Assembly: GCA_018287875.1 (NCBI GenBank)
Contig: JAGVVL010000017.1
Coordinates: forward strand, 3,534,001-3,598,000
Source of the DNA: Nigrospora sphaerica
Lineage: Eukaryota > Ascomycota > Sordariomycetes > Amphisphaeriales > Apiosporaceae
DNA: 64,000 nt
Direction: 5' to 3'
The notes beneath the pieces are model-generated. The model saw nothing but the letters and a program-made list of their open reading frames with translations, had not been told where the DNA came from and made no database searches. The position numbers were made by a program, and so were the translations under genes. This document shows, in pieces, positions 1 through 10,867 of this stretch. Positions within the stretch are counted from its first letter, which is position 1, and each line of letters starts with the position of its first letter.

Positions 1-782
1 TTTGCGAGGAGCAACTTGGTAGATTGGTTTGATGATTTGGGTGTTTGAATCAGGTACGCCGCGAGGCCAGCCGAGATCAATGCCGGCGGTACTTGGATCA
101 GAAAAGCCAGTCTCCAGCCTGTACTAGAGAGGTTGTAAACCAGTCCGCCAAAGACGCCTCCACACATAGCCCCAGAGCCATACGCAATGTTAACGACGCC
201 TTGTATGATGCCGCGTTTCCGTAAAGGAACGAGGTCCGTGGCCAAGAACGCGGGAATGGACAATAAGCCACCACCCCCGATTCCAGATATAACGCGGCCA
301 AGGATCATGATCCACATGTTCCGTGACAGACCGCATATGAGGTTACCGCAGGCAAACACGAGATTGCTGAGGGCCAAGCCGGGGCCGCGGCCAAATATAT
401 CAGTCAGCTTCCCACTGATTGGCTGAAAAGCGGCATTGGCAATGAGGTACGCCGTCGCAAGCCATGACATCAGACTTAGAGCTCTGAATTCGCTTGCAAT
501 AGGTGCGGAAAGGGTCGTGAGCAAGGATATGTCGATAGCGCCCAAGAACACTCCCAGGTAAGCGCTTCCCAAAATGAGCCGAAGCCTTAAATCGTTAGGT
601 TTGGGGACGACAGCGCCATCGCCTGTAGGGCCATCGGCCGTTGGTAATGCAGAGGTATTTTCGCCCTCGAATGCGTGCTCAAGGAGCGGAGTCGTCTCGC
701 TATGCTGAGCGACTGGTATTACCACAGTCCTGGATACACTACTCCTCCTAGAGTCGTGGGAGTCGGTATCGTAGCATAACAT
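1..782 (-). CDS. MFS transporter, Vba/Fnx1-like, 5' part only
   Basis: The complement reads open for 260 codons from the ATG at 782 to the window edge, so the C-terminal part lies outside. The first ~65 residues are hydrophilic and Ser/Thr-rich with a dileucine motif TPLLEH at residues 31-36, a feature of vacuole-sorted permeases. The first membrane segment is near 68-90 (FLGAIDISLLTT). The major-facilitator motif A variant GKLTDIFGR is at 124-132, followed by the segment ISGIGGGG at 165-172. The layout matches the 14-TM drug:H+ antiporter-2 type and, within it, fungal vacuolar basic amino acid transporters (Vba1/2, Fnx1). The substrate is an inference from family resemblance; a drug or siderophore exporter is possible. 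No frameshift or stop is seen. Confidence 0.88.
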   Translation of the reverse strand, partial: MLCYDTDSHDSRRSSVSRTVVIPVAQHSETTPLLEHAFEGENTSALPTADGPTGDGAVVPKPNDLRLRLILGSAYLGVFLGAIDISLLTTLSAPIASEFRALSLMSWLATAYLIANAAFQPISGKLTDIFGRGPGLALSNLVFACGNLICGLSRNMWIMILGRVISGIGGGGLLSIPAFLATDLVPLRKRGIIQGVVNIAYGSGAMCGGVFGGLVYNLSSTGWRLAFLIQVPPALISAGLAAYLIQTPKSSNQSTKLLLA

Positions 783-1445
783 TGCGAAAGTATGTTAGGT
801 AGAGAAGACGATGGAGTCAGGAATAGTCTGAAGGGAAGATGTGGTGAGTGAGGTATCGGCTTCTTAATAATCATAGGATAGCCATCCTATGAATCGGTGT
901 TAGCAGTCGAACTTTATAGCGTTTGGTTTTAGCTATCTATCTCTAGATGATAGCCCTAGGCTTACTCGGTCTCATAATCTATTTTTGTGGCCGTTCTGTG
1001 CCTTCATTTTCGGGCGGGTCGTATCGTCTTACTTGAAACATGTCATCACATAAGAAGCTAAAAACGCCTCAGGTTTGAAAGCTGGCTCTATGCCGTGCCT
1101 CGTTAGGGCTAAGACATACATGCGATGCGACCCTCACTAGCGCTTAATAACAAAAGGCAAGAGGCTGGTACACGTGGTACTACGGATATTCAGTGACTCT
1201 TTATGTACACATACCTCCATTTTATTTTAAGCGCGAGCCTTGCTTAGAACAACATATTTGTAGATCAAGGGATTGCTCTGTTTCATAGTGAATCATCTGT
1301 TTGACAAGTTTAATTAACGAAAGACATGGTCTGTTAAAAAAAAGATTCAAAGTACATGTCAGACTAAGGAAAATAATGACAGCATCTATCTAGAGGCGCG
1401 TTACCCAATAATGTGTGGAGAGCATCCTTAGTTCAGAACTAAAGG
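783..1445. other. Intergenic, upstream of the MFS gene
   Basis: Holds the promoter side of the MFS gene. I see no convincing ORF, RNA gene or repeat; it becomes AT-rich to the right, towards the transposon cluster. Confidence 0.5.
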
Positions 1446-1541
1446 TGTTATAGCATAGGTATAGAAGTACAACGCCATGAGAACGCATAGACCACTTACC
1501 ATTAGCTAGCGGTGTATACCGCCGCTAGCTAAATAGTTTCT
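1446..1541 (+). repeat. RIP-decayed fragment of the 213-bp LTR family
   Basis: Aligns with the first ~95 bases of the LTR at 61724-61936, starting TGTTA and keeping the central GGCGG-N-CCGCC palindrome in mutated form. Nearly all differences are G-to-A or C-to-T. The fragment is cut on its right by the pogo insertion at the TA 1542-1543. Confidence 0.7.
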
Positions 1542-1543
1542 TA

Positions 1544-3476
1544 AGCTAGGGGGTCGATCAAGGGATAGGCCCATCAAACCGCCACGCGTTTTAAGACATC
1601 GCCATGTAACATTAAAGCAAACAAAACCAATTATCTTAACAACCACAATAGATACAGACAGACCGATTAGCTCAAAGAGACTGTTATCTCCTCCTCTATG
1701 TCAGAAATGCTTTCTGCAACCGAACTTCCCGACGCGATCGATGGCGACTGCGCAGTGACCGCACCAGTCTCACTACCAGGTGTCGCCAAGTCCTCCTTGA
1801 CTTTGCGAACGTCTAGCATGGTCACGAATCGCTCTTGAGCAGTTTTCTGGACCTTGCGACGTTTTTGGGGCTTCTGGAGATCCAGCGCAGCAGCCAATTG
1901 GTCGCGTTTATGCTTAAGGCTGGAGATCTCGGCGCTTGCAAGGTCTAAGGCCTTTCCGGTCTTCCTGAAGACCTGGCGTAAGGTGGCATTGCTATATACT
2001 AAGTTAACCACACGCAATTCGCGATGGATGTGCTGTATCTGCCTTGAAGACCTTGGGGTCTTAACGTCCATAGCGGACATCTCCGACAGCAGGGGGTCCT
2101 CTGGCAGCTGCAGAACGCTCCAAGTTGACCCCTCCGGCCTGTCCTGGTCCCTTTGCCTTGCCAGTCGGCTGTTAATGGCCTTGAGGGGGTCCCTTGGATA
2201 GATACCGGTCGCTTTCCAGCTTGTGGCAATGTGCTCTGGAGTCAGGGCTTCCTTCCGAGCCTTTTTCCAGGCCTCCAGGAACTCCGGTTTCTTTGGCGTC
2301 ATTGTTAGACTAGACACGCAGGCCTGGCGAAGGTGTTTCCGGTACGCGCGCTTCAACACCGAAAAGGGGCCAAGGTCTAGAGGCTGGAGGACCTGCGAGG
2401 TGTGTGCCGGAAGGAAGTTCAGCCAGACCTTAGCCTTAAAACACTCCAATATGAACTCCTCGCTGCAGTGGCTGGCATGGCCGTCGAGTATAAGGTGGCG
2501 CCACTGCTTGGGGTCGTCTGGAGTAGTCTGTGGCAAGAACACCTGTCTTAGCCAGCGCAGGGCAATTGAATTGGAGGTCCAGCCGGCCTCTGAGGCTTCA
2601 AATTGCCAGTCTGCGAAGTCCTCGTCGTCTGATTGAGTGGTAAACCATTGCTGTTGGACCTGCCTTCCCTTAAAGATGACCAGGGGAGACAGGGCTCGGC
2701 CAGCTGCAGAGACAGACTCCAGAGACGTCGTCCACTCGCCTCTCGTGGTGTCTAAAGTGAAGACCTTCGTGAGAGCAGATGGTCCGATAATAAAAGGGCA
2801 GTCTCCAAGGCCGATCTGAGCTCCAACCTCGTCAAAGTTCCATGTGTGCTCCTTAGGGATATCGCGGATGCGCTCCTCGTTCAGCCTCGAGAAGAACTCC
2901 TCGATGTTTTCGCGTGTGGCGCCGTTAACGCGCTGGAAATCCATTCCCCTTGAGAGCATGGTCTTCAGCTGCGGCCAGCGCCTAAAAAAACGGCGATGCC
3001 ACCTATCTCCGATGGTGTGGCTGCTGCCGGACTGACAGATAATTGACTGCGCGAAGAGCTTGAAGCGGTTGTGCTGAGGAGCCCAGCCAAGTCTGACCTG
3101 GAGCAACACCCACTGGACCAGCCAGTGCTCCTGGACCTCACTGAGGGCTTGACGATGCCTTTGAGCAGTGCGTTTAAGAGGCTTGCACTCGAAACGAGAC
3201 GTGAGGTAGTGTCTAGAGACTCTGTATTGCTTGGCGACAGACCGGATGGAATCTCCTTAGCAGACTTGGAGGAGAGCGGCAGCCAGCTGCAATTCATCTA
3301 TAATAATAGATATCAAACGAAAGAACAGAATGTGGCAATTCGAATGGTATGACTTCTAAATAAATGTAACCGTAGGTGGTTGATATATTCGGTGTTGAAG
3401 CAAAAAAGAAACACCTTAAACTGTCGCCAGACGCGTGGCGGTTTGATGGGCCTGTCCCTTGATCGACCCCCTAGCT
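1544..3476 (-). mobile_element. pogo/Fot1-type DNA transposon 1
   Basis: A 1933-bp element with terminal inverted repeats of 46 bp (1544-1589 and 3431-3476, one mismatch), starting AGCTAGGGGGTCGATCAAGG. It is flanked by TA on both sides (1542-1543 and 3477-3478), the usual target duplication of Tc1/mariner-pogo elements. It contains one transposase gene. Length, TIR and TA duplication match Fot1-like elements. Confidence 0.93.
1667..3301 (-). CDS. pogo/Fot1-type DDE transposase, one premature stop
   Basis: DDE_1 superfamily transposase that cuts and rejoins element ends. It is open from 3109 to 1667 (480 aa). The same frame extends upstream through a psq-type helix-turn-helix (SIRSVAKQYRVSRHYLTSR) and a CENP-B-like HTH (EHWLVQWV...), interrupted only by TAA at 3257-3259. 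Catalytic acidic residues lie in NFDEVG, LILDGHASH and LQPLDLG. A basic coiled C-terminus follows (KHKRDQLAAAL, KPQKRRKVQK). No ATG exists in the extended frame; ATA at 3301-3299 may be a mutated start, and the first in-frame ATG (3109) would lose part of the DNA-binding domain. It is the least decayed pogo transposase in the window. Confidence 0.88.
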
Positions 3477-3746
3477 TACATATAAAGATTTAGCGACGCG
3501 GTATTAAACATTTAACATGAGTGTTCGATTTTTGGGTCCTCTGTGGCATCTCAATTATTATTATTATTATTGTTCTTACACCTAGCGACCTATCTAGGCC
3601 ATGAGGACCCCCCGCGCATCTTAGCCTAGGAAAACCGTTCCGGGCTGACGTCCGGCCGGGTGAAAAACCTAGGTTCCGCTGCGTCGCACCGCTTCTATCT
3701 TCTTTTTGACCTGCCATACCGAGATCGGGCTCAGCGCGCCCGCTTC

Positions 3747-6700
3747 CTAGCTAATGAGTTAATTCGCCAGCTGGAACATGTCCAGCCTACGCGAGCGGAG
3801 TAGCCATCTCGCGATAATTCCTGCTTTTCCTAGGGTGTCGAGTATCCTGTCCGTGTTTATCGGTCCTCCTAAAGCTTGAACGAGATGCTCTCGTCTTTCT
3901 CTTTCCCGTGGGCAGAAAACGAGGATATGCCGGACGGTCTCCCTGCCCTGACCGCAGACGCACCAGGGGCTGTCGAAGCCCGGGACCCTACGCTTAAAAA
4001 GGAAGTCTCGTAGCCCAATCTTGCCAGTCCTCGCTTGGACGAGGATGGAGCTCTCGGCCTTATGGAGTCCCTTATAGAGCTTGAGGACGTGCTTGTCTAG
4101 CGGTATCTTAGTTGCTGCCGGGGTTTGTACTGTTCGATTTTGCTACGCTTGTTGCTATCTTTAAAGCCAGTCTCTTTCCTCAGCCTTATATGCTGAGTCT
4201 CCAGCTAGCCATTCGTTTAGCCACCTCTTACGATCGGGAGCGTCGGGGCCTTTCGGTCTGCGCTAGCGAGTCGGTCTTGTTAGGATCTATCTAGCTGCGC
4301 TATCGCACTTTGCTTGGATGAGTGATACAATACGCGGCTGTTGAAGCCTCTCTTCCGATGCTGCCACCCTTCTATTGAGCCACGTGTTTAAGGGGGATAC
4401 GTAAGCTTCCGTTTCTAGTACTGCAGTGGCCGTGGCTTTAAAAGCTCCTGTGACCTTTCGGAGGCACTCTATCTAGACGTTGTTAAGTGCCTTGGCTCTA
4501 TTTTTCGAGATCTGGCGGTGCCACTTTGAAGCTCCATAGCCTATCGTAGACCATACAACGGCTGTATAGACTTGGCGGGCTCGCTGGAGAGAAGCGCCCT
4601 ATATCGAGCCGGCTATCCGGTCTAGAGCATAGACCTACGTCGCCATCTTCTTCGATATCGACTGGATGTGGACGTCCCAGCGGAGACTTCTATCCACCTG
4701 GATGCCAAGGACGCGGCAGGAGTCTTCTGGTTCGATTTCGTGGCCTTCTAAGGCTATCTTTGTGTCCGGACCTTTCCGTCTTCGAGAGAAGTGGACTAGG
4801 TGATATTTCTGGACTGCGAAGGTCATGCCGTGGCTAACTGCCCATTCTTTACAGATCCTGTAAGCGGCTTCTAGCCGCTCGCAGGTCTGCTCGGGGTCTA
4901 AACCGAAGCCCACGAGGTTCGTGTTGTCTACGAAGGCTATAGTAGCTATCCCTAGTACAGCGCAGAGAGCCTTATAAAGACCGGCTGTATAGAGGCAGAA
5001 GAGGATAGGCGATAAGGGTGAGCCCTACGGGACGCCTACCGGGACTGGGATCTCGTCCGATTCCTGGCCGTCGAAGAATAGCGTGGTGGACCGGTTAAAT
5101 AGGAAGCTTCGGATCCAGCTAATAGTCTATATAGGGACCCTTAGCGCTCGCAGGTTAGCGAGGAGCCTTCCATAGTCGACAGAGTCGAAAGCGCCCGAAA
5201 TATCCAGCGATAGAAGGGTTGCTACACCTCTATGTTTCCAGGCTATACAGACTAAGTCCGTTAGCAACCGTAAGGCTGTTTCTGTAGAGCGGCCTTTCCG
5301 GTTGCCCATCTGTTTATCTGGGAGCAGTCTGTTCTCTTCGGCAAAGCTAGCTAGCTGTTGCGCTAGTAAGCTCTCGATCGCTTTCCTTATAGTGTTGAGC
5401 AGCGCGATAGGTCTCCATCCGCCGGCTTAGTGATACTCGTTTGGCTGCTTTCCTGGCTTCCGGAGGATGACGGTAACTGCTTTCCGGAACGCTCTTAGAT
5501 AGTATCTTATATGCCAGCATGCTTCCGCTAAGGAGGCCAAGGCCTAGAAGAGGGGCTTTCCTAGGCGTTTAAGGAATCCATTCGGAAGCTAGTTTAGTTT
5601 AGGTGCCTTCCACTGGCCTGCCTTAGTAAGGACGTCTTAGACTTATTCTGCTGTCACCTTGCTGTCTATATCGAGAGGCGCTGCGAGCCGGTTCGTTATT
5701 CGGAAGCCGGTGTACGTAGCCTTAGGGAGGGGATAGAACCTCTCTCGGAAGGCCTCTGTTTTCTCCTTATGGGTCGTTGCTTCGCCACGCGGTGTGTAGA
5801 GTGTAGGGACTGCCGGGGGTAACGGCGGTGCTGATCCTTCCGTTCTTGCCCATCTCGCGATATTCCAGACGCCAGCTGGCTGGCTAAACGCCTCGTGGAG
5901 CATATGTCTCCAAGACGCCGTCTTGGCTTCTCGGATTGCTTTCTTCTTTAAGAGAGTTGACTACCGGAGGGCTCGCTAAGCTACGTCCGTCCTATTAGAA
6001 AGCTATATCCGCTGGGCTCTTCGCTCCTTCTCTATAGCTTCTTCTATCTCGCGGTTCCACCAGGCTTTGCCTCTCCCTTTAGAGTAGCGGAGGGGGGTAA
6101 CTAGGTCGGCTATCCGAGTTAGTTCCTTAGTTAACGTTTCAGTGTAGCTATCGATTTCTTCTAGTGTCTCGAGTCGCCCTGGCTATGGTAGGTGTGCTGC
6201 TTCTGCCTTCGCCTGGTTATAGTTAGCTATTTTCTAGCTGCGTCGTGGCCTGTCTTGGCGGTCTGTATAGGGTCCAGCCACGCGTATCACCTAAGGGAGG
6301 TGATCGGATCCAGCAAATAGGGCATACCCGTCGTAGGCAGCTCGGAGATCGTCCGTAGCCCACGCTAAGTCGATCGTAGAGTCCATGCACCCTCTTCGAG
6401 TCCATGTCGGTGTTCCAGGGGGTGTGATCAGCTAGAGTCTTTAAGATTCTTCTAGCTGGAGTAGCTTATTAGCTGCCCTATAGGGTTGGACGTTGTGTCC
6501 TCCTTAGATAGGGTAGTGGACGTTAAAGTCTCCTACGAGGACTGTTCGTTTTAGCTGGGGTTCAGTATAGAGGGCTTCGATAGCTGGCAGGTCCGATCTG
6601 CTAGTGGACCCAGGGGGAGGCGAGTATATACAGATAACCGTTATAGGACTGTCTAGTAGTTAAATTATGATACGACACTTATCTGGCTACGCCTTATATA

Positions 6701-6935
6701 TCCACTGTGCTGGGGTATACTTCTTATTAATGTAAATGCATACCCTACCTCCCTCGATCGTGTAAAGTAGGTGGTACAGAGAGGATCTTGGGCAGTAGGT
6801 AGTCGGCATATTTAGGTTTCGCTAGGGCTCTTGGATAGCCAGGATGTCGTACTCTTCGGAGATAGCATCAACTACTGGGATTTGTGCTTTCTTGCTTTTC
6901 TGCGTGTTCCAGTGTAGGATCCTTAGCGCTGTTAT
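3747..6935 (-). pseudogene. LINE A ORF2 remnant (endonuclease-RT-CCHC)
   Basis: Same architecture as the better copies at 8182-10187 and 49101-52289: APE-type endonuclease, reverse transcriptase, then a C-terminal CCHC motif. Visible blocks include the endonuclease start (KSKKAQIPVVDAISEEYDIL near 6870), ICIYSPPPGSTSR and GDFNVHYP near 6540-6610, the RT finger (MGNRKGRSTETALRLL near 5290) and the C-terminal end near 3747. The active-site FADDT of other copies reads with a D-to-N change here (FVDNTN near 4930). Many W-to-stop and Q-to-stop codons fit RIP. The start ATG seen in copy C (52289) is ATA here (6935-6933). Confidence 0.85.
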
Positions 6936-7990
6936 AGTCGAGCGTGGATGCTGTTTAGTGTTAACTCCGGTGTTTCGATGTCTATGTCGTCTATCTCTTC
7001 GTGGGTTCTGCTGCGGGCTCTGCCAGTGCTTCTAGTGCAGCAGCTGGTTACTCGACGCTTCCGCGGCTGTACTGTCTGCTAGTCTTCGGCTGTTAGCTTA
7101 GGGGGTTCTTGCGAGGACAGTGCGAATCCTTTCGGTCTCGTGATATAAGCAGCCTTAGCGATCTGGACCTGCTCCTAGCGGACTGGACACTCCTTAGACC
7201 ACGCAGTGTGTGGTCCTCGGTATGCTGGACAGCAGTACCGGCTTTTATTCTCGGCTTCTAAGTATTCTTTATCGTTATGCTTTGTTAAAGAGCAGAGCCC
7301 GCACCTACGTGCGTGGCGGCAGACACAGGCGATATGTCCATAACGGTAGCAGTGGTAACATTGCTTAAGCTGTGCTCCTTCGGCGAAGGGCTCGCATAGA
7401 TAATAGCCATACTGCCATATAAGGCCGTCTCGGCATAGCTGTTCCGCTTGTTAGACCGTGGGTACTGCAATATATAGGGCCGTGATCTTCCTAGACGAGG
7501 TCTTAGCGTTGCGAGGGTGCTTGGCCTCCAAGACGTCGATAAGGCCGCCGGGCTGGTTCCGGAGTTAGACTTCTAGCTGCCCTTGGTTCGTCTCTATGGC
7601 CTCCTTGTTGATGCCATGGGCCACCACTAAGATCTTTCTTTTCTGGATAGAGGCGTTCTCTCCGAAGGCCTCGGTAGTCCAAGCCCGGTCAGTTTCCAGC
7701 TGTTGCTTCTCTTCTACTGTCTTATAGGTAATAGCATAGTCTCTGCTAGGAAGCTTCTATGCGGCTATTGCTGTCTCTCTACCTGTTGCTGCGTTAACTT
7801 TTCGCACGATCTCTTTATAGGTGCGGCCTTCAGTTCCTGCGGCCTTAACCGTTACCTCCCGTTCGTGTCGAGGAGGCAGAGTCTTGGCTACCTGGGGGGC
7901 CCTGGGCGCCGGGGCGGCGGTAAGGGCAGTAGCGGCTGTAGCGTACATCTTAGGAGCTTTAATTTCCTTATAGATAGCTTGCAGCGTGTT
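6932..7990 (-). pseudogene. LINE A ORF1, 3' part (gag-like, zinc knuckles)
   Basis: Nucleic-acid-binding ORF1 of the LINE. The part near 7757-7976 reads EIKAPKMYATAATAL, APRAPQVAKTLPPR and TYKEIVRKVNAATGR, clearly homologous to the ORF1 of copy C (52286-53306). Downstream, the three CCHC knuckles near 7200-7370 are recognisable but mutated. The sequence continues upstream across the nested insertion into 19488-19787. Confidence 0.8.
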
Positions 7991-8181
7991 TATTATTATT
8001 ATTATTATTCTTACACCTAGCGACCTATCAAGGCCATGAGGACCCCCTACGCATCTCAGCCTAGGAAAACCGTTCCGGGCTAACGTCCGGCCGGGTGAAA
8101 AACCTAGGTTCCGCTGCCTCGCACCGCACTTGTCTACTCTCTAGCCTGCCATACCGAGATCGGGCTCAGCGTGCCCGCTTC

Positions 8182-10187
8182 CTAGCTGATAAGCTGATTC
8201 GCAAGCTGGAACATGCCCAGCCTTCCCGAGCGGAGTAGCCATCTTGCGATAATCCCAGCTTTTCCTGGCGTGTCTAGCATCCTGTCTGTGTCGATCGGCT
8301 CTCCTAGAGCTTGGACGAGATGCTCTCGTCTTTCTCTCTCCCTTGGGCAGAAAACGAGGATATGTCGGACGGTCTCCCTGCCCTGACCGCAGACGCACCA
8401 TGGGCTGTCGAAGCCTGGAACCCTGCGCTTAAAAAGGAAGTCTCGCAGCCCAATCTTACCAGTCCTCGCTTGGACAAGGATGGAGCTCTCTGCCTTATGG
8501 AGTCCCCTATGGAGCTTAAGGACGTGCTTGTCTAGCGGCATCTTAGTTGCTGCCGGGGCTCGTGCTATTCGATTTTGCTGCGTTTGTTGCCATCTCTGAA
8601 GCCAGTCTCTCTCCTCAGCCTTGTGTGCTGAGTCTCCAGCTAGCCATTTGTTTAGCCACCTCTTACGATTAGGAGCGTCGGGGCCTTTCGGTCTACGCCG
8701 GCGAGTCGGTCTTGTTAGGATCCATCTAGCTGCGCTATCACATCTCGCTTGGATAAGTGATGCGATACGCGGCTGTTAAAGCCTCTCTTCCGATGCCGCC
8801 ACCCTTCTGTTGAGCCACGTGTTTAAGGGGGACACGTAGGCTTCAGTTTCTAGCACTGCGGCAGCCGTGGCTTTGAAAGCTCCTGTAACCTTTCGGAGGC
8901 ACTCTGTCTGGACGTCGTTAAGTGCCTTGGCTCTGTTTTTCGAGATCTAGCGGTGCCACTCTGAAGCTCCATAACCTATCGCAGACTGTACGACGGCTGT
9001 ATAGACTTGGCGGGCTCGCTGGAGAGACGCGCCCCATGTCGAGCCGGCTATCCGGTCTAAGGCATAGACTTGCGTCGCCATCTTCTTCGATATTGACTGG
9101 ATATGTACGTCCCAGCGGAGACGTCTATCTACCTGGATGCCAAGGACGCGGCAGGAGTCTTCTGGTTCGATTTCGTGACCTTCTAAGGCTATCTTCGTGT
9201 CCGGACCTTTCCGTCTTCGAGAGAAGTGGACTAGGTGATATTTCTGGACTGCGAAGGTCATACCGTGGCTGACTGCCCATTCTTTGCAGATCCTGTGAGC
9301 GGCCTTTAGCCGCTCGCAGGTCTGCTCGGGGTTTAAGCCGAAGCCCACGAGGTTCGTGTCGTCTGCGAAGGCTATAGTAGCTATCCCTGGTACGGCGCGG
9401 AGAGCCTTATAGAGACCGGCTGTATAGAGGCAGAAGAGGATAGGCGATAGGGGTGAGCCCTGTGGGACGCCTGCTGGGACTGGGATCTCGTCCGATTCCT
9501 GGCCGTCGAAGAATAGCGTGGTGGACCGGTTAGATAGGAAGCTTCGGATCCAGCTGATAGTCCATATAGGGACCCTCAGCGCACGCAGGTTGGCAAGGAG
9601 CCTTCCATGGTCGACGGAGTCGAAAGCGCCTGAGATATCCAGCGATAGAAGGGTTGCTACGCCTCCATACTTCCAGGCTGTACGGACCAGGTCCGTTAGC
9701 AGCCGCAAGGCCGTTTCCGTGGAGCGGCCCTTTCGGTTCCCCATCTGTTCGTCCGGGAGCAGCCCGTTTTCTTCCGCAAAGCTGGCTAGCCGTTGCGCCA
9801 GCAGGCTCTCGATCACCTTCCCCATGGTGTTAAGCAGCGCGATAGGTCTCCATCCGCCGGCTTGGTGGTATTCGTTTGGCTGCTTTCCTGGTTTCCGGAG
9901 GATAACGGTCACTGCTTTGCGGAATGCTGTTGGATAGTATCCCATACGCCAGCATGCTTCCGCTAGGGAGGCTAAGGCCTGGAAGAGGGGCTTTCCTAAG
10001 CGCTTAAGGAATCCGTTCGGAAGCTGGTCTGGCCCAGGTGCTTTCCACTGGCCTGCCTTGCTTAAGACGTCTTGGACCTGCTCTGCTGTCACCTCGCCGT
10101 CGATGTCGAGAGGCGCTGCGAGCCGGTTTGTTATACGGAAGCCGGTATGCATGGCCTTAGGGAGAGGGTAAAACCTCTCTCGGAAGG
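8182..10187 (-). pseudogene. LINE B ORF2: RT domain and C-terminal CCHC, cut by Copia
   Basis: Reverse transcriptase for target-primed reverse transcription. The RT block reads GNRKGRSTETALRLL, LLSLDISGAFDSVDH, PVPAGVPQGSPLSP and the catalytic FADDTN, then a long thumb/connection region. A C-terminal zinc motif CVCGQGRETVRHILVFC lies just before the stop at 8182. One frame runs the whole length with only two stops: TAG just after GASEWHR near 8947 (CAG in copy C) and TAA in ERL*QPRIA. This is the least RIP-damaged LINE copy. Upstream the frame is cut at 10187 by the Copia insertion and resumes at 17388. Confidence 0.88.
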
Positions 10188-10192
10188 CCTCC
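10188..10192. repeat. Copia target-site duplication CCTCC (left)
   Basis: The same five bases follow the other LTR at 17383-17387; removing one copy restores the LINE sequence seen in other copies. Confidence 0.92.
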
Positions 10193-10391
10193 TGTCGCAC
10201 TGAAGGAGGCGTGGGAAGCGAAAGGTTCAAGGTTATCCATTAGAAAGGACAAAAGAAAGTGCCAGAGATGGCAGACTATATACTCGTAGCTGGGGACCGC
10301 TCCCCACATGCTCCATAGGACCTACTGCAGGTACCAGTAGCTCCTCACGTGATCTCAGGGGCGAAACTAGTGATAGCCTCATATTGCCACA
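10193..10391 (-). repeat. Copia 1 3' LTR
   Basis: 199 bp, on + TGTCGCACTG...TTGCCACA. Contains the palindrome TCACGTGA at 10345-10352. The element's polypurine tract (on minus GAGGGGGTG) abuts it at 10392-10400. Confidence 0.95.
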
Positions 10392-10403
10392 CACCCCCTC
10401 AGC
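10392..10403 (-). promoter_or_regulatory. Polypurine tract of Copia 1
   Basis: On the minus strand GCTGAGGGGGTG lies directly upstream of the 3' LTR, the expected place of the plus-strand DNA primer. Confidence 0.7.
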
Positions 10404-10867
10404 GGACGTTCCATCGTTCGCTGACCCTCTGTTGGCCTCCTTTAGCTGCTTGTGCCGGTTCCCATGCGAGGGTTTAATTGTCCCTGCAGTTTTGGCTCGG
10501 TTAGTAGCTTGCCAGTCGTCCTGCAGAGCGTCAGCTGCGGTTCGATTGTCCTTAAGGTGAGGACAATGGCCAGTCCTCCCAGGCGACATCATTGTTCGAG
10601 ATGCTATTGTTCGCGCTGGGTATTGAGCCTCAGAGGCTGCAGACAGCATTAATAGCTGGAGTCTGTCGCTGGCTGCGCCCGCGTTCCTGTTTCTTTTCTT
10701 GTCCATCCCTAGATCGTCGTGCGTCTCCCCATCTGTTGTCTCGCCAGCTTCGTTGGCGACGGTGATGCTGACTGTCGCTCGTGAAGCCTTCTCGCGTGCG
10801 CGCACACACACACACATCCACCTCGCTGGTCGAGGTCTCTCCCATCCGACGCCATCACCACCACCAC
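10404..10867 (+). other. Copia 1 downstream region; likely 5' region of the antisense gene
   Basis: No Copia coding domain. On the plus strand it is pyrimidine-rich near the right end, with a short CA run (10802-10813) and a CACCACCACC run directly before the ATG at 10868, typical of a fungal 5' leader. A 337-codon minus-strand frame (10233-11246) crosses it but shows no domain and runs into the LTR, so I do not call it. Confidence 0.5.

Noticed and set aside
2223..2636. Plus-strand ORF opposite pogo transposase 1
   Set aside because: Overlaps the conserved DDE core on the other strand and has no domain.
3557..3572. Independent TTA microsatellite
   Set aside because: It is the (TAA)n tail of the LINE, found at the 3' end of every LINE copy here.
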